DNA of 64,000 nucleotides from Polynucleobacter sp. MWH-Aus1W21 (GCF_018687275.1 NZ_CP061287.1:930001-994000), one strand, 5' to 3'; counted from the stretch's first letter, positions 1 through 8,752 are shown. Notes: generated from the sequence alone by a model not told the origin. Program-made: numbers and translations.

Positions 1-723
1 CGTGTATACCGACCAGAATTTGCGCTGAACTGTAGCCCTGAAAACTTTTGCCACGCCCTGAGCGAAGTCAAGATGGGCAAGCAATATGATCGCCAGGCTA
101 TGAGTGATGCTCACGATGAATATCTTGCTTTTTCAACTCCGGTAACAGTTCCGGGAGATATGCAGTTGGCGCACATCATGAGCGCATTAAAGGATGTGAT
201 TCCACGTAATTCCATCGTTACAAATGGCGCTGGTAATTTTGCTACCTGGGTACATCGTTTTTATCCATATGGCGCATTTAAGACGCAATTGGCGCCGGCA
301 AATGGTTCAATGGGTTATGGCTTGCCAGCTGCAATTGCTGCAAAAATTGCTGATCCACAAAGAGTGGTGATTGCAGTATGCGGCGATGGAGATTTCATGA
401 TGAACTGTCAGGAGCTGGCAACGGCAGCTCGTTACGACGCATTCCCAATTATCTTAGTAATTAACAACAGCATGTTGGGCACTATTCGCATGCATCAGGA
501 GCGTGAGTTCAAGTCACGAGTGATTGCCACCGAATTAACCAATCCTGACTTCATCAAGTTTTCAGATAGCTTTGGTATCCCCGGATATAGAGTGACCAAA
601 ACAGAAGACTTCGCACCTATCTTTGCCAAAGCATTAAATGGAAACGGTGGTGCGTTGATTGAACTAGTTCTAGATCAAGAAGTCATCTCTCCAAGCAAAC
701 TACTTTCTCAGTTGGGAAAATAA
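1..723 (+). CDS. Thiamine-diphosphate-dependent enzyme, acetolactate synthase-like (C-terminal part)
   Basis: The reading frame is open to the left edge of the window, so only the last 240 residues are present. They form the cofactor-binding C-terminal domain of the acetolactate synthase / glyoxylate carboligase superfamily. The GDGDFMMNCQE stretch followed after about 26 residues by NN is the classic GDG-N-NN motif that holds the diphosphate and Mg2+. NGSMGYGLPAAIAA before it is also typical of the superfamily. The substrate cannot be decided without the N-terminal two thirds. A strong terminator follows the stop codon, so this is the last gene of its transcript. An ATG at 73 lies inside the conserved domain and is not a likely start. 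Confidence 0.85.
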   Translation, partial: RVYRPEFALNCSPENFCHALSEVKMGKQYDRQAMSDAHDEYLAFSTPVTVPGDMQLAHIMSALKDVIPRNSIVTNGAGNFATWVHRFYPYGAFKTQLAPANGSMGYGLPAAIAAKIADPQRVVIAVCGDGDFMMNCQELATAARYDAFPIILVINNSMLGTIRMHQEREFKSRVIATELTNPDFIKFSDSFGIPGYRVTKTEDFAPIFAKALNGNGGALIELVLDQEVISPSKLLSQLGK

Positions 724-747
724 AAAAGAGGGGAGCCCCCTCTTTTT
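723..747 (+). terminator. Rho-independent terminator after the TPP enzyme
   Basis: An AAAAAGAGGGG arm, a short AGC loop and a CCCCTCTTTTT arm form a GC-rich hairpin ending in a T tract, immediately after the stop codon at 721-723. The symmetric A and T tracts mean it could also work leftward, but the leftward gene starts at 1829 and ends at 798. Confidence 0.8.
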
Positions 748-797
748 GTAACTGCATCAGCTAAACAGATTGGCAGCTGGAAATTAATATCCGTGAA

Positions 798-1829
798 TTA
801 ATCTACCTTTGCCCCGGAATCCTTTACCACCTTAGTCCATTTCAAAATTTCAGCCTTAATGAAGGTGGAAAATTGTTCAGGTGTATTGCCTACAGGCTGT
901 GCACCCATCGCTAAGTACTTTTCTTGAACAGAGGGGCTAGCGATGGCTGCCATTAAAGCAGCGCTATCTTTATTCAAAATATCAGGAGGCGTGTTTGCTG
1001 GGCCAACTACACCAAACCATGATGTCGCTTCATATCCAGGTAAATTGGCGGCTTCAGCAATCGTTGGCAAATCTGGAAATGCGGGTGAACGTTTAGCACT
1101 AGTTACAGCCAATGCCTTGAGACGTCCTGCGCGAATGTAGTTGATTGAAGAAGGTAAATTATCAAACATGATGTCTACATTTCCAGCCATCAGGTCGGTT
1201 ACCGCAGGCGGGCTACCCTTGTATGGCAAATGCACCATATAAGTTTTAGTCATCGATTTAAATAATTCACCCGCCATATGAATGGAGGTACCGTTTCCAC
1301 TGGAGGCCATATTCACTTTGCCTGGATTGGCTTTGGCATAAGCAATGAGATCTTTTACAGTATTGATTCTATTTTTAGTCGCAAACGCAGGATTCAGAAC
1401 GAGGACATTGGGTAGTTCTGCGACCAATGTGATAGGCGTAAAGTCTTTAATAGGGTCAAAAGGAAGCTTACCGCCGCCTTGTGTATACAAAGGAAGGTTA
1501 ATGCCGTGAGTTCCCACCGAAGCCATTAGCCATGTATAACCATCAGGCGGTGATTTGGAAACTAGTTCTGCACCAATATTTCCGCCGGCTCCCGGCTTGT
1601 TATCAATAATGACATTCCATTTTTGAGAATTGAGTAATTCATTTTGTAATGGGCGAGCAATATTGTCAGTTGCTCCGCCAGCTGGAAAGGGGACGATAAA
1701 TTTAATGGGCTTATTCGGATAATCGGATTGAGCCAATGCTGTATGTGTAGGACCTGCCATTAAGGCCAGTGATAGCAAACATAATCGTAATGCTCGTGAT
1801 GTAATGCTTGCAGAGCCGTATTTGTTCAT
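798..1829 (-). CDS. Bug-family (TctC) periplasmic substrate-binding protein
   Basis: A 343-residue secreted solute-binding protein of the Bug/TctC family, whose members bind carboxylates or related small molecules in the periplasm. Some feed tripartite tricarboxylate transporters. Residues 1-34 are a signal peptide ending THTALAQ. The mature protein opens with the family signature [15 protein letters not shown] and then has the [10 protein letters not shown] loop that lines the binding cleft. No TctA or TctB membrane subunits are visible here, which is common for orphan Bug proteins in Burkholderiales. It is transcribed divergently from the next Bug gene, with about 280 bp between them. The ligand cannot be predicted. 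Confidence 0.9.
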   Translation of the reverse strand: MNKYGSASITSRALRLCLLSLALMAGPTHTALAQSDYPNKPIKFIVPFPAGGATDNIARPLQNELLNSQKWNVIIDNKPGAGGNIGAELVSKSPPDGYTWLMASVGTHGINLPLYTQGGGKLPFDPIKDFTPITLVAELPNVLVLNPAFATKNRINTVKDLIAYAKANPGKVNMASSGNGTSIHMAGELFKSMTKTYMVHLPYKGSPPAVTDLMAGNVDIMFDNLPSSINYIRAGRLKALAVTSAKRSPAFPDLPTIAEAANLPGYEATSWFGVVGPANTPPDILNKDSAALMAAIASPSVQEKYLAMGAQPVGNTPEQFSTFIKAEILKWTKVVKDSGAKVD

Positions 1830-2110
1830 TCTTATCTCCAGTAGATTGTGATCATTCTTCGGATGATTCTTTTAATGTTTTTCATGGGTTTTAAGCTCTA
1901 AGCTAAGTTCCCAAATTCAAAGCATATATTCATGATTTAAGCATAACTGGGCAATGAGTGTTGACCCTTGGTTTGGGGTTTTGTTCCTAGAGTAGCGGCT
2001 TATTCAGTCTTTAATTGCAATTACTACTATTTCGGGGGGGTCCAGCCGTTTCCCTGCCTCAAAAAACGATTCATAATGTGCAAAGACAAATAAAAATGGA
2101 GACGATTCCA

Positions 2111-3085
2111 ATGAGGGTATTTTTACGGTCCGCTCTTGCTGGTATGGCGCTGACGGGTGTTTTGTTTACCCCGCTGGCAAATGCGCAAGCTTGGCCACAG
2201 AAGCCTATTAAATTTATCGTACCTTTTTCCGCGGGCGGTGCCAACGATTTGATGGCCAGAGCTGCCGCTGAAGGTGCATCAAAGGTTTTAGGTCAGACTA
2301 TTGTGGTTGAAAACAAACCTGGAGCGGGTGGAACTTTAGGCACGGTATTTGTCAGCAAGAGTGCTCCAGATGGATATACATTTTTAATTAGTGCAGCAGG
2401 TGTTGTATCCAATAATATGATCAAAAAAACAACCAACTACAAAGATAGTGATTTGGTCCCAGTAGTCATGATTGGTTTGGCTCCATCAGTGATTGTTGTT
2501 TCTTCTGAGTCTAGTTATAAAAATTTACGAAATTTTGTGGATTCCTCAAAAGATGGTCAGGGCCTCCATTTTGCTACTGCGGGTACTGGAAGCACTCCAC
2601 ACTTTGTTGCTGAATTACTCAATACAAAATATGGCGCTAAGCTCATTCCGGTGCCCTACAAGAGTGGATCAGAAGGTGCTTCCGCAGTTATGGGTGGTCA
2701 GGTGGCTGGTACTTCTGAAGCCAGCATTGTGGCTTTGCCTCACATTAAACCGGGCGGTAAATTTAGACCTTTAGCGACCACTTGGACAAAACGTATTTCA
2801 GCCTATCCTGAGCTAACTACAGCTGTTGAGCAAGGATTTCCGGATCTTCAAATTGCTCATTGGGCAGGGATACATGCCCCTGTAGGAGTATCTCCTGAAG
2901 TCATGGATAAGTTAGCGGCAGCGGTTGATGTTGCAATGAAGTCTCCGCAGGTTGCTGATCGTTTAAAGAGCCAAGGCATAGAGCCAGTAGGCGGTACTCG
3001 CGCTTCATTCAATGAATTCGTTGATGCCGAACGCGCACGTCTGGGTGGAATTGTGAAGGCCGCCAATATGAAAGACGATCAATGA
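2111..3085 (+). CDS. Bug-family (TctC) periplasmic substrate-binding protein, second copy
   Basis: A second Bug/TctC protein, about 324 residues, clearly diverged from the one at 798-1829. The start at 2111 is chosen because a GGAG at 2098-2101 sits 9 bases before it and the protein then begins with a good signal peptide (MRVFLRSALAG to LANAQA). Longer frames reaching back to 2015 would place an implausible leader before the signal peptide. FIVPFSAGGANDLMAR and ENKPGAGGTLG are the family hallmarks. The last codons overlap the next gene by 4 bases (ATGA), so the binding protein is translationally coupled to a lyase-type enzyme. This suggests the enzyme acts on the imported ligand. Confidence 0.88.
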   Translation: MRVFLRSALAGMALTGVLFTPLANAQAWPQKPIKFIVPFSAGGANDLMARAAAEGASKVLGQTIVVENKPGAGGTLGTVFVSKSAPDGYTFLISAAGVVSNNMIKKTTNYKDSDLVPVVMIGLAPSVIVVSSESSYKNLRNFVDSSKDGQGLHFATAGTGSTPHFVAELLNTKYGAKLIPVPYKSGSEGASAVMGGQVAGTSEASIVALPHIKPGGKFRPLATTWTKRISAYPELTTAVEQGFPDLQIAHWAGIHAPVGVSPEVMDKLAAAVDVAMKSPQVADRLKSQGIEPVGGTRASFNEFVDAERARLGGIVKAANMKDDQ

Positions 3086-3957
3086 AATTAGATTACGAAC
3101 TTGGCGCTATCCTACGCCAGAAAGTTGAAGCAAGAAAAGGCATGTTGGTTGCTGGAGCAGCAAATGCATTAGCCGCCAGAATTATCTACGAGCTTGGATT
3201 TGAGGCTATTTATCTTAGTGGCGCTGGCTTAACCAACACCTATTACGGTGTTCCTGATTTGGGCTTTGTAGGTTTGTCTGATCTAGTGGGGCATACCTCT
3301 GCTATGCGCGATGCAATGCCTCTGCCAATTATTGTGGACGCTGATACTGGTTTTGGAAATGCCCTTAATGTCAGACAGACGGTGCGACAGTTGGAACGCG
3401 CAGGAGCAAACGCAATACAGATTGAAGATCAGGTGATGCCAAAAAAATGTGGCCACTTTGCAGATAAATCCGTCATTGATCCAATGGAAATGGTTTCCAA
3501 AATTCATGCGGCGGTAGATTCTCGAGACAGTAAAGATTTTTTAATTATTGCTAGAACTGATGCGCGAGCGATCCATGGTTTAGATGATGCGCTTGCAAGA
3601 GCAGCGCTTTATGCAGAACATGGGGCTGATATTACTTTCGTCGAGGCGCCTGTGGATGTGAGTGAGCTCAAACGAATTGCCACAGAGCTTTCATGCCCGC
3701 AGATTGTAAATGTGGTGATTGGCGGAAAAACTCCATGCTTGCCCCAGCAAGAGTTTGCAAAAATGGGCTTCGGTATTGTGTTGTATGCCAATGCTGCTCT
3801 GCAGGGCGCTATGCGTGGTATGACTAATGCTCTCTCTCACCTCAAGAATCACGGTGAATTACATGAGGATCTCAATTTGGTTGCATCCTTTGAGGAGCGG
3901 CAGCGATTTGTGCAAAAACCCTTTTTTGATGATCTGTCAGAGAAGTACAAAAAATAA
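3082..3957 (+). CDS. Isocitrate lyase / PEP mutase family enzyme
   Basis: A 291-residue single-domain alpha/beta barrel enzyme of the isocitrate lyase / phosphoenolpyruvate mutase superfamily. VDADTGFGNA supplies the Mg2+-binding aspartates, and KKCGHF near residue 115 is the flexible catalytic loop with the cysteine seen in isocitrate and methylisocitrate lyases. The length fits 2-methylisocitrate lyase, oxaloacetate decarboxylase and dimethylmalate lyase relatives rather than the larger true isocitrate lyases. No methylcitrate synthase or aconitase lies nearby, so PrpB is not assumed. Coupling to the upstream Bug gene and 25 bp spacing to the downstream hydrolase suggest a small catabolic operon for a carboxylic acid. 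Confidence 0.85.
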   Translation: MKLDYELGAILRQKVEARKGMLVAGAANALAARIIYELGFEAIYLSGAGLTNTYYGVPDLGFVGLSDLVGHTSAMRDAMPLPIIVDADTGFGNALNVRQTVRQLERAGANAIQIEDQVMPKKCGHFADKSVIDPMEMVSKIHAAVDSRDSKDFLIIARTDARAIHGLDDALARAALYAEHGADITFVEAPVDVSELKRIATELSCPQIVNVVIGGKTPCLPQQEFAKMGFGIVLYANAALQGAMRGMTNALSHLKNHGELHEDLNLVASFEERQRFVQKPFFDDLSEKYKK

Positions 3958-3982
3958 GTAAAAATTATTACAAGGAAGTCAT

Positions 3983-5050
3983 ATGAATTTCATAGCCAGT
4001 CATTACTTCAAAGTAATTGTTTGCACTATTCTTGCTCTTTTATCGATCACGGTAAGCTATTCCCAGACAGCCCCTCAGCCAAAAGAGGGTGTATGGATAG
4101 CCAAAAATTTTCGCTTTCATACAGGTGAGGTCATACCCGAGTTAAAGATTGGGTACATTACTATCGGTGACCCGGGTGGTATTCCAGTTGTGATATTGCA
4201 TGGCACTGCTGGAACCGCAAAAGGTATGCTGTCAAAAAACTTTGGCGGTGAATTATTTGGACCAGATCAAGTTCTTGATGCAAGTAAATATTTCATCATT
4301 CTGCCAGATGCAATAGGTGTGGGTAAGTCAAGCAAGCCGTCTGATGGGCTTAAGACCAAGTTTCCACATTACAACTATGAAGATATGGTTGACGCTCAAT
4401 ATAGGCTAGTTTCTGAAGGCTTAGGCATTAAGCATTTGCGTTTAGTTTTAGGAAACTCTATGGGCGGTATGCAAACCTGGTTATGGGGCATCAAATATCC
4501 CGACTATATGGATTTATTGGTTCCAATGGCATCTTCGCCTGCTCAGATGTCAGGCCGCAACTGGATGATGCGCAGGATGATTATTGACTCGATTAGAAAT
4601 GATCCAGAATGGCAGGGCGGTAATTACACAAAGCAACCTAAAAGCCTTCAATTTTCTACCGTGTATTTCAATATTGGCTTTAGCGGAGGAGATCAAGGTC
4701 TCTACAGGTTGGCGCCAAATAGCAATATGGCAGATCAATTGCTTAATCAACGGTTAAGCGCTACTTTTGTAGCTGATGCGAATGACAACTTGTATCAGTG
4801 GGAGTCTTCTCAAGACTACAACCCAACACCTCATTTGGAGAAAATTAAGGCTAGGGTGTTGGCAATTAACTCGGCCGATGATGAAAGAAATCCGCCTGTT
4901 TTAGGTTTTATGGAAAAAGCATTGCCACGCTTAAAGAATGCCAAGCTTTACCTTATACCGGCTTCCCCTGAAACATCTGGCCATAGTACGACTGGTCAGG
5001 CAAAGTGGTGGAATAAAGAATTGGCTGCTACCTTAGATAATATGAAGTAG
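3983..5050 (+). CDS. Secreted alpha/beta hydrolase of the MetX (homoserine acetyltransferase-like) type
   Basis: A 355-residue alpha/beta hydrolase. Residues 1-28 are a signal peptide with a hydrophobic core ending near SYSQT, so the protein is probably periplasmic. GNSMGGMQTW is the nucleophile elbow. A late Asp (NSADDERN) and a His near the end (SGHSTTGQ) would complete the triad. The fold arrangement and long cap are those of the homoserine O-acetyltransferase-like group, many secreted members of which are annotated only as hydrolases. An AAGGAAG ribosome site sits just before the ATG. It is the third gene of the Bug-lyase-hydrolase operon and is closed by a terminator at 5081-5107. The substrate is unknown. 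Confidence 0.8.
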   Translation: MNFIASHYFKVIVCTILALLSITVSYSQTAPQPKEGVWIAKNFRFHTGEVIPELKIGYITIGDPGGIPVVILHGTAGTAKGMLSKNFGGELFGPDQVLDASKYFIILPDAIGVGKSSKPSDGLKTKFPHYNYEDMVDAQYRLVSEGLGIKHLRLVLGNSMGGMQTWLWGIKYPDYMDLLVPMASSPAQMSGRNWMMRRMIIDSIRNDPEWQGGNYTKQPKSLQFSTVYFNIGFSGGDQGLYRLAPNSNMADQLLNQRLSATFVADANDNLYQWESSQDYNPTPHLEKIKARVLAINSADDERNPPVLGFMEKALPRLKNAKLYLIPASPETSGHSTTGQAKWWNKELAATLDNMK

Positions 5051-5080
5051 GAGTCAAAAGAAAAAAGTTAAATTTAAGAA

Positions 5081-5107
5081 AAAAAGCCTAGCTTTCTCTA
5101 GGCCTTT
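5081..5107 (+). terminator. Terminator after the hydrolase, likely bidirectional
   Basis: GCCTAG and CTAGGC form a perfect 6-bp stem around a CTTTCT loop, with an A tract on the left and CTTTT on the right. Read on the minus strand it follows the tRNA-Asn fragment at 5114-5160, at the place a native tRNA terminator would have. Confidence 0.75.
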
Positions 5108-5113
5108 TACTTA

Positions 5114-5160
5114 TTTGGCTCCTCGACCTGGGCACGAACCAGGGACCTACGGTTTAACAG
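5114..5160 (-). repeat. Diverged copy of the tRNA-Asn 3' end (old attachment site)
   Basis: These 47 bases match the 3' part of the intact tRNA-Asn (25713-25759) with two substitutions, at 5134 and 5153. The match covers the CCA end, acceptor strand, T arm, variable loop and part of the anticodon arm, then stops. There is no 5' half, so it is not a working tRNA. Such 3'-end duplicates are left where integrases insert into tRNA genes. Confidence 0.85.
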
Positions 5161-5263
5161 TAAGAAACCCCTTGCCAGCCAAACGACCACTATCGGCCAA
5201 TAGTAGACTTTAAGAATTGGAGGCAACATACCTCAAGAGGTTTTTTGGTGATTGAAATGTATC

Positions 5264-5728
5264 TCAGCGAACCCAAGTTTGAGTTCTTCCCAACAATGGG
5301 ATGCCAATATAGCCTCTTACTTCCAAAGTTTTATCGTTGATCAAATTAATTTTTACCTTGTAAACCTCACCTTCGTCGGGATCTAAAATTTCTCCGCCCG
5401 ACCAAACCCCTGGACTAGATTTCTTGAGACCTCTCATAATCACCATTCCGATGATTGGCTTACCTTTTCGCTCATCTTTACATAAGTTACAGTGGGTTAC
5501 TAGTGTTTCGCCAGGACTGGGAATTAATTCAATAACGGTACCAATTAATTCACTATTTTTTTCGTCCAATCGAATTAAGGAGCTAGGTTGGTTTGTTTTC
5601 TCATCAATTGTTTTCCATACCCCAAGTACTGGATCTGTAGATTGTGCATTGCCATAACTTACAAAAAGAAAAGTACCCAAAACTGTGCATTTGATAAATT
5701 TTGTAATGATTGGTACTGAGTTAGTCAT
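5264..5728 (-). CDS. DUF2147 secreted protein
   Basis: A 154-residue exported protein with a signal peptide over about residues 1-28 (ending YGNAQ). The C-terminal half carries the DUF2147 pattern: GGEILDPDEGEVYKVKINL followed by LEVRGYIGIPLLGRTQTW. The family is a small lipocalin-like beta barrel of unknown function, common in the periplasm of proteobacteria. The two cysteines in HCNLCKD could pair or bind a ligand. It stands alone between the old attachment fragment and the MipA remnant, and the 5051-5263 gap before it holds only the terminator and the tRNA fragment. Confidence 0.8.
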   Translation of the reverse strand: MTNSVPIITKFIKCTVLGTFLFVSYGNAQSTDPVLGVWKTIDEKTNQPSSLIRLDEKNSELIGTVIELIPSPGETLVTHCNLCKDERKGKPIIGMVIMRGLKKSSPGVWSGGEILDPDEGEVYKVKINLINDKTLEVRGYIGIPLLGRTQTWVR

Positions 5729-5792
5729 AACGCTTCCATTGGGTGGTTTGGCTGCTAGTACAGGTAGCCTTCTTTCATGTTAGATTGATGTC

Positions 5793-6584
5793 ATGATTAA
5801 GTCTATAAAACTAGCCGCAGGCCTGATATTACTTTGTTTTTTATCAAGCATTTCTGCTGCTTATGCTGCTAACAGTATAGATTCTGATATTCCAAACGGG
5901 ATTCCAGATCGTATTGTGGGTGATATCGGAGCTGCTGTGTACAGCACTAATTTGAATATTGGCAACACTGGTAGCCAATCAATGGCCTTACCTTATGGCT
6001 TTTTTGACTACCAGCGCTTTGCCATGCGCATTGATCAGTTGGCCTTTAAAACTCTGCCTGTCGGGTTTGGATTTCTTGAAATCGTAGGTAAGGTCGATCC
6101 TGATTCCTATAAGGTCAAATCAACCATTAACTCTCAAACAATTAATAAAGGCTATCAAGTACCTGTTGGCCTTGGAACATTTCAAGATACGCCTATTGGG
6201 GCATTTTTTTTGAACGCCTATCATGACTTTGGTCAGTCGAAAGGCAATCTCCTTGAGGTTAATTATTTTGCAGAAATCGAATTGACTAGCAAAGTAGTTC
6301 TCTACCCGCAAGTAGGCATGGAGCGCCAGTCAGGCTCTTTTGCAAACTACTACTATGGGGTTACTCCTGGTCAGTCTCAAATTACTGGGTATCGAGCATA
6401 TACAGCCTCTGCTTCCAATAACCCATTGGCAGGTTTTTTACTTTAGATACCGGTAGCTGATGATTGGTACGTTAATCTATACGGAAAACGAAAATGGCTC
6501 GGTTCTGGAGTCAACAACAGCCCAGTTCTCACTCGTTCATTTCAGGATACGGTGTTTATGGCACTTGCCTATCGATTTAAATAG
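5793..6584 (+). pseudogene. MipA/OmpV-family outer membrane protein interrupted by an in-frame amber codon
   Basis: The frame from 5793 gives a signal peptide (ending AAYAAN) and then MipA/OmpV-like sequence (LPYGFFDYQRFAMRID, TLPVGFGFLEIVG) up to a TAG at 6444-6446, after 217 codons. The same frame continues past the TAG without a shift. It encodes IPVADDWYVNLYGKRKWLG and ends VFMALAYRFK at a second TAG (6582-6584), a normal last beta strand for this barrel family. The gene therefore looks full length (263 codons) with one nonsense change. The product would lack its last two or three strands. A sequencing error or readthrough is possible. Confidence 0.75.
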
Positions 6585-6585
6585 A

Positions 6586-7458
6586 TTAATCAATGATGCG
6601 ATTACGAATTATTAATTGTTTAGCATCTTTGCTGTATTGAACTACTGCCTTACGCTTAAAAAAAGATTCTTGAATAAATTCTACGGACTCATTAACCACT
6701 ATTTCACGCTCGTTATCTAAAGTGATGATGTGGTAAGACCCACCAAGCCAAAGCGTCTCACAAGTTGAAGAGCTAATACTTTTAGAGAGCCAATCTATTG
6801 CCGTTGGTGATACTACATCATCATCAATAGAGGATATGATTTTTATATCAGATCGGAAATCTACGAGTATTTTTTTTGCAAATTCAATAAGTTTTAGGGA
6901 CTGATATAAATGTTTTGCCGAAAGGGAGGCTGATCCCACCTCTGTAGTTTCTTGCTCTAAGATTTGTTTTGCAACACGACGACGGACCTCAGGATTGCGT
7001 AAGCCGTATGGTTGAGATTCTTTATAGTGCCAATTCGTAATCCCAAGCTTGAAGACAACATAGAGCAATGGGTAGTACCAGGGTACGCTCCAACCATCAA
7101 AAGCAAAAACGGGGGAAAGTGCGACTACTGGTAAATTCTTTTGATAATCAGCCTCGTAGGCTATTGCTAGTGTTGCACCCATGCTCAAGCCTATTAAACA
7201 AACTTGACCGTGGTTTTTAAGCAGTAAATTGACTACCGTATCTAATTCAGAGAGCCAAATATCAAAAGTGTCAAAGCCACTTTGAGCGGAGTAGCCATGA
7301 ATTCTGGGAATACAAGAGGTATGCCCTAATTTTTTGATCACTTTGGGGATCGATCCCAGCTCCAACATAGAGCCCTGAAGGCCAGGAAGGAATACTACTG
7401 CCATACCTGTAGTTCCTAGGGTAAACTCCTCGAAAAGATCATTCACTTCATTGGACAT
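6586..7458 (-). CDS. Alpha/beta hydrolase, carboxylesterase-like
   Basis: A 290-residue cytoplasmic alpha/beta hydrolase with no signal peptide. FLPGLQGS is the oxyanion-hole region, GLSMGAT the nucleophile elbow (Ser near residue 93), SSIDDDVVSP carries the acid, and GGSYHIITLDNER the histidine near residue 244. The acid-to-histidine pattern and length are those of Est30-like carboxylesterases and monoacylglycerol lipases. It converges on the MipA remnant with 1 bp between the two stop codons. The function beyond ester or thioester hydrolysis is not predictable. Confidence 0.75.
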   Translation of the reverse strand: MSNEVNDLFEEFTLGTTGMAVVFLPGLQGSMLELGSIPKVIKKLGHTSCIPRIHGYSAQSGFDTFDIWLSELDTVVNLLLKNHGQVCLIGLSMGATLAIAYEADYQKNLPVVALSPVFAFDGWSVPWYYPLLYVVFKLGITNWHYKESQPYGLRNPEVRRRVAKQILEQETTEVGSASLSAKHLYQSLKLIEFAKKILVDFRSDIKIISSIDDDVVSPTAIDWLSKSISSSTCETLWLGGSYHIITLDNEREIVVNESVEFIQESFFKRKAVVQYSKDAKQLIIRNRIID

Positions 7459-7498
7459 GGTTTTAATTGGTAGTTAGCTTTAATAGAGTGTAATCCAA

Positions 7499-7933
7499 AT
7501 GCAAATAAAAAATTCACGGGCATGGGCGCCTGATACCCCTTCTGTCTATGGATATGCATTACTTGGAACCCTGGCTGCATTTTTCTTGCGCTATCAATTT
7601 CATCCACTAATGCAATCTCAGTTCCCAATATTATTTTTTCTTTTTAATACCACTTTGGTTTCTTACAAATTTGGCTGGAAGCCAGCAACTATAACTGCAA
7701 TTATTGGGATGACATTGGCATATTATTTCTTCATACCGCCATTTAATAGCTTCGAGTTACCCACCATTCTTGACGCCCTCAATCTTTTTATTTTCTCAAT
7801 CTTATTCGTTACGATTATTTATTTAATTGAAAAATTACAACGTGAGCGATTTAGGGCTGTATTGATTGCCAGAGTATCCGATTCAAGAATGAAAATAATG
7901 GCAAAATTAAGTGCTGGTAAAACACTAATTTGA
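7499..7933 (+). CDS. DUF4118 membrane protein (KdpD-like sensor domain alone)
   Basis: A 144-residue protein with four predicted membrane helices between about residues 18 and 108, then a short basic cytoplasmic tail. The YKFGWKPATITAIIGM to YFFIPPF pattern is that of DUF4118, the four-helix domain found in front of the kinase in KdpD and other sensors. Here it ends soon after the last helix (EKLQRERFRAV), with no kinase, GGDEF or output domain. It is either a stand-alone membrane protein or the stub of a truncated sensor. It is divergent from the hydrolase at 6586-7458, with about 40 bp between their starts. Confidence 0.7.
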   Translation: MQIKNSRAWAPDTPSVYGYALLGTLAAFFLRYQFHPLMQSQFPILFFLFNTTLVSYKFGWKPATITAIIGMTLAYYFFIPPFNSFELPTILDALNLFIFSILFVTIIYLIEKLQRERFRAVLIARVSDSRMKIMAKLSAGKTLI

Positions 7934-8229
7934 AATCTTAGGGCTGAGGCATACTGCGCCCAAGCCTGCTGTGGGTCGTTTGCTGTCACTCATTCTTATA
8001 AAATCTTTTTTGTGAATATAGGCTGGTGCAACCATATCAACACTAGAGTTTTACCCACCCCCCCATGTCTTAATATCTGAGAACTAAATCACAGATAGCT
8101 CTTACTATTAACCTCTATATTCTGCTGATTTAGCTAACTGATTTCAGGGGTCAATGTTGTCCATCTGTTGTCTATGGGCTAGAAAGTAAAAAAGCCTTCA
8201 GGGCTATTAACTCTGAAGGCTTCTACTTA
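7934..8229. other. Non-coding stretch with degenerate repeat and terminator
   Basis: I see no gene here. 7965-7994 contains one unit of the degenerate GGGTCG-type intergenic repeat that recurs through 5-20 kb. The right end holds the terminator at 8190-8223. The rest looks like decayed sequence. Confidence 0.6.
8190..8223 (-). terminator. Hairpin beside the tRNA-Asn fragment
   Basis: AGCCTTCAG (8193-8201) pairs with CTGAAGGCT (8213-8221), with an A tract on the left that reads as a T tract on the minus strand. On that strand it lies just after the CCA end of the tRNA-Asn fragment, so it looks like the terminator of the ancestral tRNA gene. Confidence 0.7.
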
Positions 8230-8276
8230 TTTGGCTCCTCGACCTGGGCTCGAACCAGGGACCTACGGATTAACAG
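8230..8276 (-). repeat. Perfect 47-bp copy of the tRNA-Asn 3' end (distal attachment site)
   Basis: The 47 bases are identical to 25713-25759, the 3' part of the intact tRNA-Asn next to the integrase. They are in the same orientation, as expected for the direct repeats att-left and att-right of an element integrated in that tRNA. Identity stops at 8277. The minus-strand flank after the CCA end (AATAAGTA, then AAG) matches the flank of the fragment at 5114-5160, which supports its being the native tRNA downstream sequence. Confidence 0.9.
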
Positions 8277-8392
8277 AGGAAAAAACACTCTAGTAGCTTC
8301 AAATCAGTATATACAAACTTCAGTAAAGATCAGGAAATTAGATGATTTTGGTTTGTTTGGATTGTCTGATTTCGGCCAATAACTGCCATTGC

Positions 8393-8743
8393 CTAAAGCA
8401 AATTAATTCCAAAACCTTTCATCAGCAAAGCAAATAAGCCAAAGCAAATAACAGTTGCCACTACGCAAGCTCCCATAGTCATCCAAAACCCCAGCCTTGG
8501 AAGCAAGTATGGAAACAATAGAAACATAGGCAATGTTGGAATCACATACCAAAAGGTGTAATAGGCGTGATTGGCTATTTTCTCTTCGGGCTGGTTTTCT
8601 GCATACAGCCATACAAGAGTTAAAAGAGTCATTAATGGCAATGCCGCAATAAAACCACCCAACCTATCACTTCGCTTAGCTACTTCGCTAATGAATACAA
8701 CCATACCTGCTGTTAGCAGGAATTTTGTGATTATCCAAGTCAT
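8393..8743 (-). CDS. DUF3147-type small membrane protein
   Basis: A 116-residue protein with four membrane helices and almost no soluble part. FLLTAGMVVFISEVAKRSDRLGG, then AALPLMTLLTLVWLY, and the YTFWYVIPTLPMFLLFP segment fit the DUF3147 family (function unknown, often tied to metal or drug-resistance operons). It starts 9 bp after the GDT1-type exporter gene and so should be transcribed from the same manganese riboswitch leader. This context suggests a role in manganese homeostasis, which is an inference only. Confidence 0.75.
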   Translation of the reverse strand: MTWIITKFLLTAGMVVFISEVAKRSDRLGGFIAALPLMTLLTLVWLYAENQPEEKIANHAYYTFWYVIPTLPMFLLFPYLLPRLGFWMTMGACVVATVICFGLFALLMKGFGINLL

Positions 8744-8752
8744 AGTATTTCC

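Noticed and set aside
2493..2774. A 93-residue plus-strand frame inside the second Bug gene
   Set aside because: It lies wholly within a well-conserved gene in another frame and has low-complexity composition.
3082..3957. A confident call of PrpB (2-methylisocitrate lyase)
   Set aside because: The catalytic loop would fit, but no methylcitrate-cycle gene is nearby and propionyl-CoA is handled by the methylmalonyl-CoA route at 46-53 kb.
5114..5161. A second working tRNA-Asn gene
   Set aside because: The D arm, most of the anticodon arm and the 5' acceptor strand are missing; the same is true of 8230-8276.
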